DNA of 64,000 nt, taken from contig JACAXG010000007.1 in assembly GCA_018881555.1 (NCBI GenBank), forward strand, positions 12,257,235 to 12,321,234, given 5' to 3'. Under the pieces are notes generated by a model that saw nothing but the letters and a program-made list of their open reading frames with translations, was not told where the DNA came from and searched no databases. The position numbers and the translations under genes are program-made. Every line of letters starts with the position of its first letter. The first letter of the stretch is position 1. Origin of the DNA: Amblyornis subalaris (lineage: Eukaryota; Chordata; Aves; Passeriformes; Ptilonorhynchidae). This document shows positions 48,701 through 61,200 of the stretch, piece after piece.

Positions 48701-50621
48701 TGGTTCCTGTCACTTGCTTGCAAGCTTGGAAACTGAAAAATAGGACATCAAATGTATTAGATGGGGCTGTGTTTCCTGAGAGCAACCCCTGCCTTCTGTC
48801 TCCTTCTAAATGTGAGCACTTGCACTACTTTATAAATGGTAGCTGCTTATATCCACAGTAAGAGTGAGCATTCTCACTGATGTAAATTGATCCAGTGCCA
48901 CTGCAGACCTTTAGTTCCACTGCAAGTAAATTGCAAGCACTATGGTCATTTTGAGTAGGAGATGTTAATCCAAGTTGGTGACAATTCACAGCTTAAATTT
49001 CCTGATTATTCTGGTCTGACTCAAGGAGATGCTGACAGATTTTTAAAAGCTCATTTTACCATTTTACGTATTTGGGTTACTTAAACCATTGTTTTGTTTT
49101 GTTTTGTTTTAGTGGTTTTCTTCTTTATAGTTAAAAGCCCTGAAAATAATGAACCCCTGTCAGCCTGGCACAAAAGCATCTGCTTTCTTCGTCAAAACCC
49201 ACAATAGTCAGAACCAAGTGTGTTAAGTAAAGGACATAATTTTTAAAATCTTAAGTTGGATTCAGCAAAGGAAGAACGACAACTCTGTTCCTTAAAACAA
49301 AGAAAAAAGAAAAACAAATCCATAAACTGACATGAAGTTTCAAGTCTGGTTTGTGACAGGTCTGCGGTTTCAGAAATGGGAGTTTTACAGTTCTGGAAAG
49401 CCACGCTCCCATAGTGACAGCCTTCCCATGATGAAGTATTCCTGTCTTGTCAAAGAAGCTTTGAAAGGAACAAATGCTATTTCATCAGTATCTTGAAAAG
49501 CTCTGTGTTAGTTGTGTTTTGTGTATGCTTTAAATAACATAGAGAAAGTGTGTTACATGATGGCCTAGCAATTAAAGGGCACAGTTGGCTGTCATCTCTG
49601 TAACACTGCCTTGCTGGTGTCTGTCGAGCAGCCAAAAGTTTTTTGTGTTGCTGAGCACAGAATTTCCCCGCAGGCAAAATCCCATTCAGACAGGACAAAG
49701 AGTTTGTTCCAAGTTGTGCTGTCCCTTTTTTTAGACATCTTCCAAAAATTAGGCCAGAAGAGCTATTCCAGCATCTTGCAGATGGTGCACGCATTTATTC
49801 TGAACGGCGGGCGGCCAGTTTGCTGCCATTCAGCAATCTATGCTGTGGTGACATGGATTTTTGCCACACGCAGATTTTTCTGGTGTTTCGCTATATTTCC
49901 AAAAAAAACCGGTTTGGGGGGAAAAAGAAGCAAACTCCACACTGTTGCTGTTATGAGTTTTGAAGTGTAGGCAGTGAGTATAAAACCTTCATCTCTCTTA
50001 CATGGTTGTATTTTGATTTTATAGCAGGTTGAGAAGCTGTATAGCTGTGTCCCAACTAACTGTTACCTGCTGTCTTAAAATGTTCGTGCAGATTGATTCT
50101 GCAAGGGGTGATTTCCATTCAATATGCTTTCCTCTTCTCATCTAGATTCAAATATGAGACATAAAATTGCAGTCTTGTATTACTTATTTCCTAAAAATAT
50201 CCCAAACCAACAACTCAACCTCTGTTATTGGATAAAATGTGTGTTAAGGTCCTATTCACCATTTATCTGATGGTTCTATGTACAGTTACTGTATGCCACT
50301 GATGGTTTGTGCTGATATTTTTTGGTATTTGTTATTTTTGTATGGACAGGGTTTGCCGGAGAAGGCCCATTTTCCCTGCCTTGGATATATGTAACAAAGA
50401 ATTTCAGTGACTATTGTTAGACTGTCTCTCTTTTTCTCTCCTCCCTATTAATATTCAGCCCTTTTCAGGTAGTGGTGTACTCTCTATACAGCTACAAATC
50501 ATTGTGCACAAGAAATAACATGAAAATATTGACATGGAATCCTGGCCTTAGGGAAGTGCTTAAGTATCATTTTTTTAAGGGCCTGATTTAGAACCTAATT
50601 ATGAGGCTTTTCTCCTTTCAG
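45770..50621. other. Non-coding unique sequence
   Basis: No gene recognised. It contains a T16 run at 47794-47809 and a short (TTTTG) run near 49091-49111. Frames up to 119 aa (49611-49970 on +) have no motif. Confidence 0.55.
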
Positions 50622-50725
50622 AGGCCAGGTACAGGGGATACACTGCGGGAAGAGCCTTGGTGGGGCTTGCAGGAACACGACTGCCAGTGTGCGATGCCTG
50701 TGGCATCGGATACCAGGAGGTCTAG
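50622..50725 (+). other. Candidate exon, 104 bp, product unknown
   Basis: A strong acceptor (CTTTTCTCCTTTCAG, to 50621) and a strong donor (GTCTAG then GTGAGT, at 50726) bracket 104 bp that are clearly richer in GC than both flanks. All three frames are essentially open. One ends exactly at the last exon base with TAG and would give a C-terminus including GLAGTRLPVCDACGIGYQEV. No family is recognised. Composition change and two good sites together make this one of the better exon candidates, coding or non-coding. Confidence 0.28.
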
Positions 50726-53584
50726 GTGAGTGTCACAGGGTGACTCCAGATCCCCTGAAATACAATATCAACAAGTAGATGTATCTGTTGAAGAAACAGA
50801 AGAAATAGATGTTGGCTTTTCTAAACCTTCAAGCTGGGTCTTCATTTAATGTTAATGTGAGGTCACTAATCTGCTTCTTGCATGCAAAATTCCTGTGAGT
50901 GTCAATGACAGTCAAACTACAGCTGGATGACCTGGAGAGGTGTGAATGGAGCTTCAGAGATGCTCAATCTACTCACTACCTTGCCTCGCTACCTAACCTG
51001 TTTCCCATTCCTAATGCTATCCCCATCTTCATTTCAAAACCCTATGTCCTTCAGAATTCTCTGCACCTCCCAGTGTTGATTTTCAATCATTAAGGAACTT
51101 GTACCTTTATATAGGTGATTCATTCCTTCTCTATCACTTCTCTTCTGACATTTGAAATTGGATTTTGCAGAGGTACCACTTTCCTATAACTGATAAGAAA
51201 TGTTTGTTTCTTGCAAGATGGATTTTCTGTCTTGCTCCTCTTCTGCTTCCCTTTATCTGCCCGCTTTTGCACTGTTCTTTCTCTTCTTTGTCTTCATTTT
51301 TCCCTTCTTTCTCCTATCCACTTTTCTTGTCGACTTTTTCTCTACTTTCTTCTCCCTTCTTCACGTGTCTCTTCAGACTCCATTTGCAGACGTTTCTGAT
51401 GCTCAGCTACATTGCCTGAATCCCTCAGCCTGGAGCTGATGCAGTAGCTCTAAAGGGAGCAGAAAAGAAAGTCCAGCTGCCTCCTGCCAGCTCTGGCCTG
51501 TGTGTCACAGACAGCTCTGGATCTTTTTTTTCTGGAAGCATGTTGGTTTCATTGGCTTTTTCAGTAGAAAAGTTTTTTCCTTTCAAAATAAATGTATTTG
51601 GTTGGGACCAGCACATGTGATTTAAGAGATCCTGGTTCAAGCTGTGGCCTTCTGATTTTCAGAGGTGACTTATGCCCTGGTCATTATTTCTTGTTGGAGT
51701 TTCTTTTTTTTATAAATTATTAAACGTCAGTTGAAGGCAAAAAAACCCTAGGCCAAACAAGTTGTATCTTAGGAATTCACCTTTGAGCAAGGGCACCACA
51801 AGGCATTAATGAATTAGTCACTGGACTTCCTGCTACTCTGTCATCTTTAGCTCTTTTGTTTTCCAAATGAAATCTGTTTTCTATTGTGCTCTTTCTTCTC
51901 CTCCCAAAGTGCAGGAGAAGTAAATACCAGGTTTGGGAGCAGAGAGTTCCTCTCACCTATCCTCTGTGTGTAGGCATGAGTTTCTTGGGAAGGACCAGAT
52001 AAGGAGTAGCCCAAGCTTTGGGGAACAATATGGTCTTTTCTTTGTCCTATGTGAGTCTAGGGGACTTGTGCTTTTCCGGTGGGAATAGGAGTGTATAGAA
52101 AGACAAGTGAGAGTGAGTGCTTCACTGAGAGTGAAACAAAGGCGAGCTGGAGTCTGAAAACCTNGCATTGGTCAAAATTGTAGAAGGGGCTAGAACAGCA
52201 GCCCAGATCATGAGGCTGGGTGGGGCAGAGAGAAATGAAGAAATGGAGCTGAAACATGAATGGTGGGCAGCTGAGGAGACCCAGCAGTGGAGCAGCCAAG
52301 ACCTATTATCAGGGAAGATGGAGCTACAGAAGTGTGTAGGGCCTGGATGGGTGCACTGGAAGTGGAAATATGTTGCTGTGGCATGCGGGGCAGAAAATAA
52401 GTGTGCCTGGGAAAACCCGGAGCTCGAAGCTGCATGCAGGGGCTGCTTGGCAATGATTCAGGCTTTGTGTCACTGCGACTTGATGTGATTTTCTATTCCA
52501 TGCACTTCAGGGCTTATGGGATGGGCTAAGGGAGAAAGGCAGCCTGCTGGGATCCGGCGGCCCTTCTCACCGTGGACTGTGTTGCTGGCCAAGCGTCCTT
52601 GGCAGGCTGCCATTGTCAGCTGAGCTTGTTAGGATCACACCAGCACCTTTCAGAGCTGAAAGAGATCCGGGCAGCGTGGCTCTTTTGTTTTGTAGGAATC
52701 ACACAGGAAAAACCATGAGCAGTGACGCTGAAAAGCAACACCCTGTTACCTTCCTCTTTAATATAATCTTTTCTTATGTGTGTGTGCTTGACTGTGACTC
52801 TCAAAGGATAATTCATTTAAAAAGTTTCTTAGAAAATGTAGCCACATGAAGCGACTGACAATCTCACTGCTGTCACTGTACCTTTCATTGAGGATGGAAG
52901 ACTTTTATCGAGTCTTTAATTTACCTCAAAGTTTTATTCCATCATTGCGCTATTTTCAATTCCATTTTTATAATAACAGGACTTTCTTTTATTTACATTG
53001 GTGAAACCTTGAATTCATAAACTGTCAGAGTGATTTTAATGTAGAATAAGGCTTTATCACTGCATATAAATATATTTAGCCTGAGATTCATTCAGAGCAA
53101 TCTTTTGTGGTTTCAGAATAAATGTAACACTTTTTATGTGTACATACCACTAGATTTAAAGTAAGATTTATGACATTCATTGCCATTGTTAGAGAATGGG
53201 GGGAAATATGGGGAATATTTTCCCAGTGTTTAAGGCTGCACCAGTTTGAAATAATAAACCATTCTCTCCTACTTCAAAGTAATTTTATAGATATGTTTAA
53301 AGAACACTGAGAGTTTGTCTGCTGCATTTGTAATTTTTACACTCAGCCAGAAAAAGACTCTTTGAAAAATGTTTTTTGCTCATTATTGTTTGCATTAAAA
53401 TACAGTCAGTGGACCACGACCAGCATCAAAGCCTCAACATGTGTTCTGTGCCGCACGTTGCAAGGGATAGTTCATGCTGCAGTTGGATACTCAAGGCAGA
53501 AAATGTTTTCTCATTCTTTTTCCCTGCTTTGCAAGCAAGATATTGTCACAACAGACATTCAGCCTCCTATTTCAGTGTCTCATT
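50726..53584. other. Non-coding unique sequence
   Basis: No gene recognised. It holds the polypyrimidine tract listed separately and a 106-aa frame at 52168-52488 without motif or splice context. 52840-53260 is AT-rich, CpG-poor and repeat-free, possibly conserved non-coding. Confidence 0.5.
51230..51375 (+). repeat. Polypyrimidine tract, about 145 bp
   Basis: The plus strand is almost all C and T, with irregular TTC, TCC and TCTTT words. It has no fixed period. Three overlapping open frames pass through it only because such sequence lacks stop codons. Confidence 0.85.
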
Positions 53585-53700
53585 ACCAACTGAGAAGACA
53601 GCTTGCTGAGGAGCCTGAGCCAAGGTCACAAAGGAGGTTTACAGCAGAGCCAGGAACTAGACCCAGATCCCCACTAGGTCCAGCAGGCACATCAACTTGG
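53585..53700 (+). mobile_element. Ancient MIR/CORE-type SINE remnant
   Basis: GAGCCAAGGTCACAAAGGAG, then CAGCAGAGCCAGGAACTAGA and CCCAGATCCCC follow the order of the conserved 3' half of MIR-like SINEs (CCCAAGGTCACACAG, GGCAGAGCCAGGAATAGAAC, CCAGGTCTCC). This is the clearest of the four MIR-like relics in the window. Confidence 0.55.
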
Positions 53701-54572
53701 CTAAACCTTCCTTAAGTGTCTTGCCTGCTGCTGGATTTTTCCTTGGGTTGTTCAGGTTTACTGGCACACTTGTTTGGTCCTCTCCTCGAGTAGATAGTGC
53801 TGATGCTACCCTTTCTCTTGGAAAAGTTTGGAGAAGTTGTGCCTGGTGCTATTAGCTCCGCAGGAAACGTTTCGATCGATTTATCAATTGTGCTGTAAAA
53901 TGAACTGTGCAACTGTTGTATTTTTATTAGAGGAGTGACACAGATGAATTTTGTCACAAGATTTGCTCGATATCTGTTTTACCAGGAGCGAGGAGTGCCT
54001 TTCAAGTGAGAGCATCTCTCAGTTATGGATGTCCTGTCTTCTTTTTAGTTTTCTTGTCACAAAAAATATATGGTAACTACCAGCTTACATGAAATTGTTA
54101 GTGGCTGAGGCTCTCTGACCTGCATGGAAGAAGTAAAGAAAGAGCTGAGGGAACAGTGGCTAGGTTAGCAAGCCTGTGCCTCCAAGCTGCTCTGGTGCAT
54201 GTAAGGGAAATGTGAGTTCTGGTGGAAAACATCACTGCTGGGACGACACTGTGGGTACAGAGGTGAAAGCAGCTGGTCATATCTATTTTACCTGTATGAA
54301 ACATGGACAGTGTTCTGCCTGTTGTGTCCATCTCTTTGGGGATCTGTACCCTGTCTGAAGATGTGCAAAAGNCAACAGAAAGGAGCAATCGTTAGATGGG
54401 TAGGCTTAAAGTGAATGCATCCTCTGTGGAAAATGCCTGTCGGTGCACACACTGNAGGACACTGGAAACCCCTGCACACGTGTGCATCTGTCAGTTTTCA
54501 GACAGAGTTCAATGGCATGAGCTGCATCTCCTCTGTGTGTTACATGCACNCGAGTGGATGTCTTGTGTTTAG
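53701..54572. other. Non-coding unique sequence
   Basis: No gene recognised. Overlapping short frames at 54098-54479 have no motif. 54400-54570 is richer in CpG and CACA words than its surroundings. Confidence 0.5.
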
Positions 54573-54623
54573 CACATCTTCATGGGCCCGTGCTTCCTGT
54601 GCACGCTGCACGTGGCCGACGGG
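54573..54623 (+). other. Candidate short exon, 51 bp, all codons end in G or C
   Basis: The segment lies between an acceptor-like TGTCTTGTGTTTAG (to 54572) and a donor, GGG then GTGAGT, at 54624. In phase 0 it is 17 codons reading HIFMGPCFLCTLHVADG, and every codon has G or C at its third base, which is unusual beside the AT-leaning flanks. An in-frame TAG just upstream means the frame cannot extend 5' without splicing. No family is recognised. Local GC enrichment is the simplest alternative. Confidence 0.25.
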
Positions 54624-55104
54624 GTGAGTGGTTTCCGTGCGTGCCCTGTGTGCTTGAGCACACATTTTCTATATAGGCAATACCTGATCTTTTTCATTTT
54701 TATGGAGTCAGGATTCCTGGGAAGGCTATTACTGAGCTTTTCTGGGTCAGCCCCCATCATGATAAATATCAGTGATGTTCCTCCAAAGTCAATGTACTGG
54801 CACTGATTTAAGATTTGACCTATTCTTACCTATATTCCTTTGTGAATGTGTTTCTGTCACTAATATACTCTGCTAAGTGCCAGCTAGATATACTGGAGTA
54901 GGTTACCAATGAACTTATTTCACGGCTGTTTTTAGAAAATGCATTTTTCAGGCTATTTTTGATTATCTTTGTTCTCTCCTTTCCACCAGATTGTGCTTTT
55001 GATGTGTTTGTAATCGTGTATTATTCCTTCAAGGTAATGTTTGGAATCTCCTTTCACTTCTAAGGCAAGCTGTCAGCTCTAGGGCTGTAACCAGTTTTGC
55101 ACTC
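54624..55104. other. Non-coding unique sequence
   Basis: No gene or repeat is seen between the candidate exon and the pyrimidine-rich lead-in to the microsatellite. Confidence 0.55.
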
Positions 55105-55134
55105 TTGCTTTGCAATTGCTTTTCTTTTTCTTTC

Positions 55135-55184
<50 letters not shown>
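55105..55184 (+). repeat. (TTTC)12 microsatellite with irregular 5' lead-in
   Basis: Twelve perfect TTTC units occupy 55137-55184, preceded from about 55105 by a T/C-rich segment containing imperfect units. The Lys/Glu/Arg-rich minus-strand frame across it is an artefact of the repeat. Confidence 0.97.
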
Positions 55185-55185
<1 letters not shown>

Positions 55186-58129
55186 GTATTTTGGGGGGGT
55201 TTTGGCTATGGCATTTCTTCTTGTTGTTGTTTTTCCTCTTTTGTGTTTCTTTCCTTCACCGTAACAGGAGCTTTGTTCTATGATTAGTATCTTGATTGGC
55301 AGATAATGGAATTGAGCCACAGTCCCTTAAGTGCAAGAATTTGCTCATTACCCACTGCAACTGGCTGTATTTCATGGTATTATAAAGAGATTTTATTTTG
55401 CCTGGGTAAAAAGAGCCAGTAATTGAATTTGAACTAAAATATTTATTTTCCTACTCATCCTATCCAACACTAGCAGATGGCTGATAGGCACACGGTGCTT
55501 AAAACTCTGAATGATATTGTAAAATTATATATATATAAAAAATCTGGATGGAATTTGATTTAGCCTTGATGCAAAGTGGAAGATTTCTTCCNATTGTCTA
55601 GATTGAATTTAAAGTGTAATTGTGACAAACCTCTGTGACTACAAAGAATTGAAACGGTTTTTTTTTTATATTTCTTTCTTGTTTCTTCTTCCTGTATGCA
55701 GAAGCTTGTTAGTGTTATGGTAATTTCATCAGATCACTGGAATGTCACTAAGTTTCATCCAGAGATTCCTTTCTTGCAGCATCTTTCAGGCTTGGTTTGA
55801 CATATCTGTTACTTTAGCAATAGGCCGCCTGGATGGTTTCCTGATACTTGAGCTCATATAGGCAGAGTATTTCAGTGGATTTTTGACATTAATAACTAAA
55901 AACACCAGTGTGAGAATGGTTTGCACAGAAGTAGGGCCAGTTGCTTCCCTAGAGCAGATTCAGAAATATTTTTGCTATGGAAAGCACTAAAGGTATGTGT
56001 AAGGAGGACAGATGTATATCTCAGTTTATGCCCCAGCAGACCACCTGGAGCACATGCAGAGCACAGCAAAACCTTAAAGCAAGGTCCCCTTGCAGATGCT
56101 CAGGGAGGGAATTTAACAAACATAGCATGTTGTGAATGACCCCTCCCTTGGATAGTTTCCCAGCTTCTGGCAGTCTCTTGCTAAGAGACTGCCTAGATCA
56201 GGGGTTGCAACCAGGCCAATGTATTTACTAGCACTTGAGCGACCTGGACTCCAGGAATTTGCCTAATCCACTTTTTAATCCTCTTATTTTTCAGCTTGTG
56301 TAATATCCCATTGTGCTGCATGGAAGGAGTCCCTCTTGCTTCTTTTGGACTTGCTGTGTCATCGTTTCCTTGGATGCCTCCATCTCACCGATAGGAAAGC
56401 AGCAAACAAAAGCAGCTTCATACTCATCTTCCCCCATTCTTGATCTCACAGACTTCTGTTAAAATATCTCTCTGCCATCTTCCCTCCAAGCTCAGCTGTC
56501 TGTATCTGTAGAGCTTCTTCTTAAACAAGGCAGTCTTGATTATTTTTGATATCCCTCTCTTCTAGCTTGTGTCCTCCTTTAGATGTGGTGGTGGTAAGCC
56601 TTGATGCTGATGGACCGGGAACATAGACGGAGAGGTAATGAGAGTGCTACAAGTGAGCACATCCCTAAATATTTTTCTATAGTTGTAGCACAGATATCAG
56701 CAATAATCATCCCTTTTTAAAAAATAAATCCTTCCCTTGGCTGCTTGCAGATCTGATAGTTCATCTTGAGAGATTTACAGTGATGTGATTTTCCTGCACC
56801 GTAAGTAAAGAAATCTTAGCTGTACGAAATGAAAGATTCTAAACTGCCTTTAAATTCCCCATACTCAGAATAAGAAGCCCAAAAAAATATTAAATACTTG
56901 AGTCACTTATTAGGGACAGCGTTTTTCTCTGCCATATCTTGATTTAAATTGAATGTGTCATTTGGCATTAAGCAAAATGTGAGTTGTATCTTGAAAGACA
57001 GCATAACTCATAAATAGTGTAGCCATAAGCCAGTTGATGGCTTACTTATAACCAGGCAAATCTAATATCCTGCTTTGCTGTAGGGTATGTGATTTTCTGT
57101 ATATACTCTACACTCCTGTAATTGTTTGTTGTAGAGGATGGTGAATTTGCCACTTGCCATGAGCTCATTTCTTGTCTTAATGCAGTTAATATAGATGAAT
57201 ATATTTTTAAGGATTCTTTGAAATGTCACTCATATTTTAACAGTTTTCTGAATATAATCTTCCCATGGCAGAGAGAATCTGGGGAAAAAATGACTACAGG
57301 CCAAAATATTTATTGAATTAGACTATCACTGAGTTTATTTTAGAAGATCTATATGAGGCTTCAGATTTTTTGGCCAGTCTCAGAAAGATATACAACTAGA
57401 TATGAAATTTCTTGCAAAGTAAACTGCCTCATAACAAATGGCTTTATTAGAATTTGCTCGGAAAGATTTAAAGGTGAATGCCAGGAAAATTTATCATGTA
57501 ACCATATTCTGGCTTCTTTGTCAAGAAAGGAGACAAAAAGTGTATTTCAGAAGCAGTTGCAAGGATTCATATGATAAATAATGTTACATCTGTGTATATA
57601 TTTGAACTGAGTATGAAACGCTCGCTTGATCAAGAAATAAAAAATTAACTGTCTAACTTTCAGTTGTTTGACACAATCTAAACATTAGATATTGCAGAAA
57701 CAATTCCATAAAATAAAATAGTTATATTATAGTTTTTAATACTTCTGAATAAAAAAAAATCATAAGTATGAGCATTTGCTGACACCTGAAAATACCTGTT
57801 TTGTTGTTTATTACCAGAGCAGGTTTTATAAATGCCTTCTGGAATAAATCACCAAAGCCATTTACTCATCTTCAAAGAAGCAGAAGGAAATAATTGACAA
57901 CAAAATAGGAAGGTGTACTTTAGACAGTAGTATGAAGTAAGTTGCAGAGAATGTCTTTGCCATTAAAATACCTTGGTAGTTTCAAAGTTCTGATCTAAAC
58001 TACCACTAATGGTTTTTTTAAAATAATATTTTAAAAGGAATAGTGCTTGCAATTAAATGTAGAGTCACATGCAATGCACACACACAAATCGGAAGTATTT
58101 AAAAAATTGAAGAGAATTCTGTCTTTCAG
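55185..58129. other. Non-coding unique sequence
   Basis: No gene recognised. It contains a short AT dinucleotide run near 55528-55540. 57560-58060 is strongly AT-rich with no identifiable repeat. Confidence 0.55.
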
Positions 58130-58209
58130 AGATTAGTTATCTTACAGCTTTGCTTGTGAATAAACCACAGTCCCTTATGTCAATAGGACCATGTAAAAGG
58201 ACCTTCCAG
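58130..58209 (+). other. Candidate exon, 80 bp, product unknown
   Basis: An acceptor, AATTCTGTCTTTCAG (to 58129), and a strong donor, TTCCAG then GTAAGT, at 58210 enclose 80 bp. With two leading bases, one frame is open for 26 codons (starting ISYLTALLVNKPQSLMSIGP); the other two contain stops. No family is recognised and no partner exon in phase was found nearby. Confidence 0.2.
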
Positions 58210-61200
58210 GTAAGTGTAAATCACTGTATGCCTGTACCCTTACCCAGGTGTAAGAGCTACTAGTCAGTGAGATCTATCAGTGGTGGAAAAAGTGCTACTG
58301 TATGCTCCATTTCTGTGCTAGAGACAGAAAACTAGAAAAGTCTGGGGCTGGGCTTTAGAACTTACCCACTGTGAGTTTCTCCTTTCACTTGCCCTCTTTA
58401 TGAACAAGCAGCTACAAATAAAACAAGAGGCCTCTCTACCTGTGAATGGCCATTCTTCATGTAGAACATCCTTGCTCCTTGATTAATAGCACATTTCCCT
58501 GTGATTTATAACCGTGCCTGTGTTTGGGTGGCATCCGAATAGCAAGAAAAAAAAGAAAAAATGGTCAGGTTTATTAATAGGGAAAACATATAGCTGCTTA
58601 TTTGGTTTTGCTCAGAGTCCTGTAACCACTATCAGCATAAGAAGCAAAATTTGTCCGGANCACAAAGGGCCAGGTGAAGGTTGAACACTGTCTGGGATAA
58701 GACACACGGCGCGTGTGAGCCTATGGCTTGCAGTCGCCAGTACTGCCCTTGCCATGTCCTGCCGGTGCAGTCTGGGCTTTGTGCCCTGCCTGGTGGGATT
58801 TGTGTCTTGTCCTTCTGCTTAGAACAGGAAGTATTTTTAATTGAAAAGTAAAGGGCCATAAAAGAGAGCATGGCAAAGGAGGAGAAAACAGTAGTGGGAA
58901 GGAAAGGGAAGAGACTTTGCTTGAGAAGGAGGTATTTTCATCCCGTTTTTGCCAAGGTTCGTGGCAGAACGGCACTAGCTGTGTTTGATCCTTCAAACTG
59001 CCTGATGATGGCTTCTCTGTGGAGGACCCTCACACGGTTTTTTTTTTTTTGAAAGTCTGATCAATCTTCCGTACATTTACTTCTCCTGTTGGTGTAATTA
59101 GTTACCTAGAACACATTTTAAAGCTGATAAAATGATGTAAGGAATTAGTTCTATGCAGTTGCACTATCTGCCTTCCTAAAGGTACTGCAGTGAGCACAGC
59201 AGAGGGTGAGAAGCAGACAAGGCTGACAGTGCCAACTGCAGCTGGAANTGTTGCCTGTGCTGCTCTGCAGCCAGTTTTCAGTGGGGATTGATAACAGCAA
59301 TTGCATATGGACATGACTGGCAGGTGCAATCGCACCTTTAACCTTTTCCTTTGGAGTTAGCTGTGTCCCCTCCAGCTCTCCACCGTTTAGCAAACCCGAA
59401 GAGTTGTTTCAGATGTGGCCTTAACAGGGCATTTATATTCTTCNACTGGAAGCTCAAACCGACATGTAGACACAAGAAAGAGGAATTTTACCAAGTGCTT
59501 GTGTGACCTGAGTCAGCCTGCAGCCTCCATTGCTGCAGGGTCCCTGACTGCATGGTCCCACATGCCTGATTACCTGCTTTGAACAGGTCTGGCTTCCTGG
59601 GAAAAGAAAAATTGACATCCGGCTTTGACCAGGGGACTGAAATTGTATTTGAATCCAGTGATGTGCCTAGTAACATTTGTAAGTGAATAGACACTTTTGA
59701 AATGTGCCCTATTGTACCTGTCCTGACACTTCTAGATATCTGGCTTTGCTTTCGTTCTCCCATGGGATCATATCCTCTGCGAGGCATCTCCTATTGTGTG
59801 CCCAAGCTCATTGTACAGGTAGTGGATTGGGGTATAAGAGTGCTCTCAGGACACCACTCAAAAGGGTTTCTGTGACATTTCCTTGCTATGGGAAGCAGGT
59901 TCTGAACTTCTCACTGGTATCCTCATTATCTGTNCACAGATAGTACAGAGAGAAAGTGTAAAACAGAGAAGGTGTGGAGAGTTCTTGTGCTTTGTCATCC
60001 ACAGGCAGGCTCAGAGCATTAGTGTGGCCCTAATGTGGTATTNGGTATTATGTGTGTCACCTAGGAAGTCCATCTTCAAGGGGCTTATGGGACAGCTATT
60101 GTCACTGGCACTGGGGGTCCACAGCTTTCCAGACGTTTTGCAGGTGTAGAATTAGGTGCCTGTGTAGGAATTTCAGACTTGGAAAATTTAGAAGTAATAT
60201 ATTTGGGAATGGCTTTGATTATGGTGTATTTTNATCAAAAGGAACTGAGCTGTTTATAATTTTCTGGGCTGAATTAAGTGCAAGTAAGTCTGGAACAACA
60301 GAGATGAGCAGGATTTTTTGTTTGCCTTTGCTTGGCTCAATCATACTGGAAAATGTTTTGATGCTCCAGAGCTAAAGGCAATACAGCAAGCAGTGCGACC
60401 TGTATTTATTCCTGTTTGAACATTACTCAGAACCTCAAAATTATCTTAACATCAAATAAGTCTTCATCTGTGAATGCATTGTATGAAGTTTGTTTATACA
60501 CAATTTTCTGCTTTGTTTCTGATCTTTACATTTCAGTCTAGTCTATTTATATTAATTTTCTTAAGAAGATACTTGAAATCTGCAGAGGAACAAAGAAGGA
60601 CACATGCCAAATTTTGCCTTCAACACTTTTTTTTTAAGTTGGTGTTAATTTTTGAGCCATTATTCAAGCAGCTGTCCAGGTCAAGAGAGTTCAAGCATGC
60701 TTCTTCTGTGCCACTTGCACTCCAAGACTGCAGTGAAGGAAGAGAAGTCTGCAAATTATTAAGCATTTGGCAGTGCCTTCTAGTTGTATTAGGTTATAAC
60801 TGCATCAGTTGCATGATTAAGAGGAAGTGACAGGTAAGCAAAATGAGAACAAAAGGCTCATGCTGTTAGAAGCAAATGTCACCATGTCATACACACCGTA
60901 CACGTAGTACCAATGCTCTCTCTAAAAATAAGTACAGCGGAAGGAAAATAGGAGAGAGGGAACCTCTGTGTGTTTGTTGGTATGTTTTCATGTGCGTTTG
61001 CACGGTTTGTGTGTTGCATACATTGATGTTTACCTCATGTATATGTGTCTGTTCTGCATGTGGAAACCAATACGCCCATNGACTTGTGGCACAGGTTGTA
61101 ACGCTGTGCTGGAGATGGAGCTTAGTGATGCTTTTGTACAGCCCACTAGTCTGTTTACTGGCTTGAAGGTTTCTGTACAGACTTTTTTATTTTTCCCCTA

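Noticed and set aside
51165..51439. Three overlapping plus-strand frames rich in F, L, S and P
   Set aside because: They arise because the polypyrimidine tract lacks stop codons.
55060..55320. Lys/Glu/Arg-rich frame on -
   Set aside because: A translation of the TTTC microsatellite.
56190..56215. CAGGGGTTGCAACCAGG-like word resembling a hAT transposon terminus
   Set aside because: No matching inverted terminus or 8-bp duplication was seen.
60474..60830. 118-aa frame with hydrophobic N-terminal half, possible membrane protein
   Set aside because: T-rich DNA gives F/L/I-rich frames by default; no promoter, splice or family evidence.
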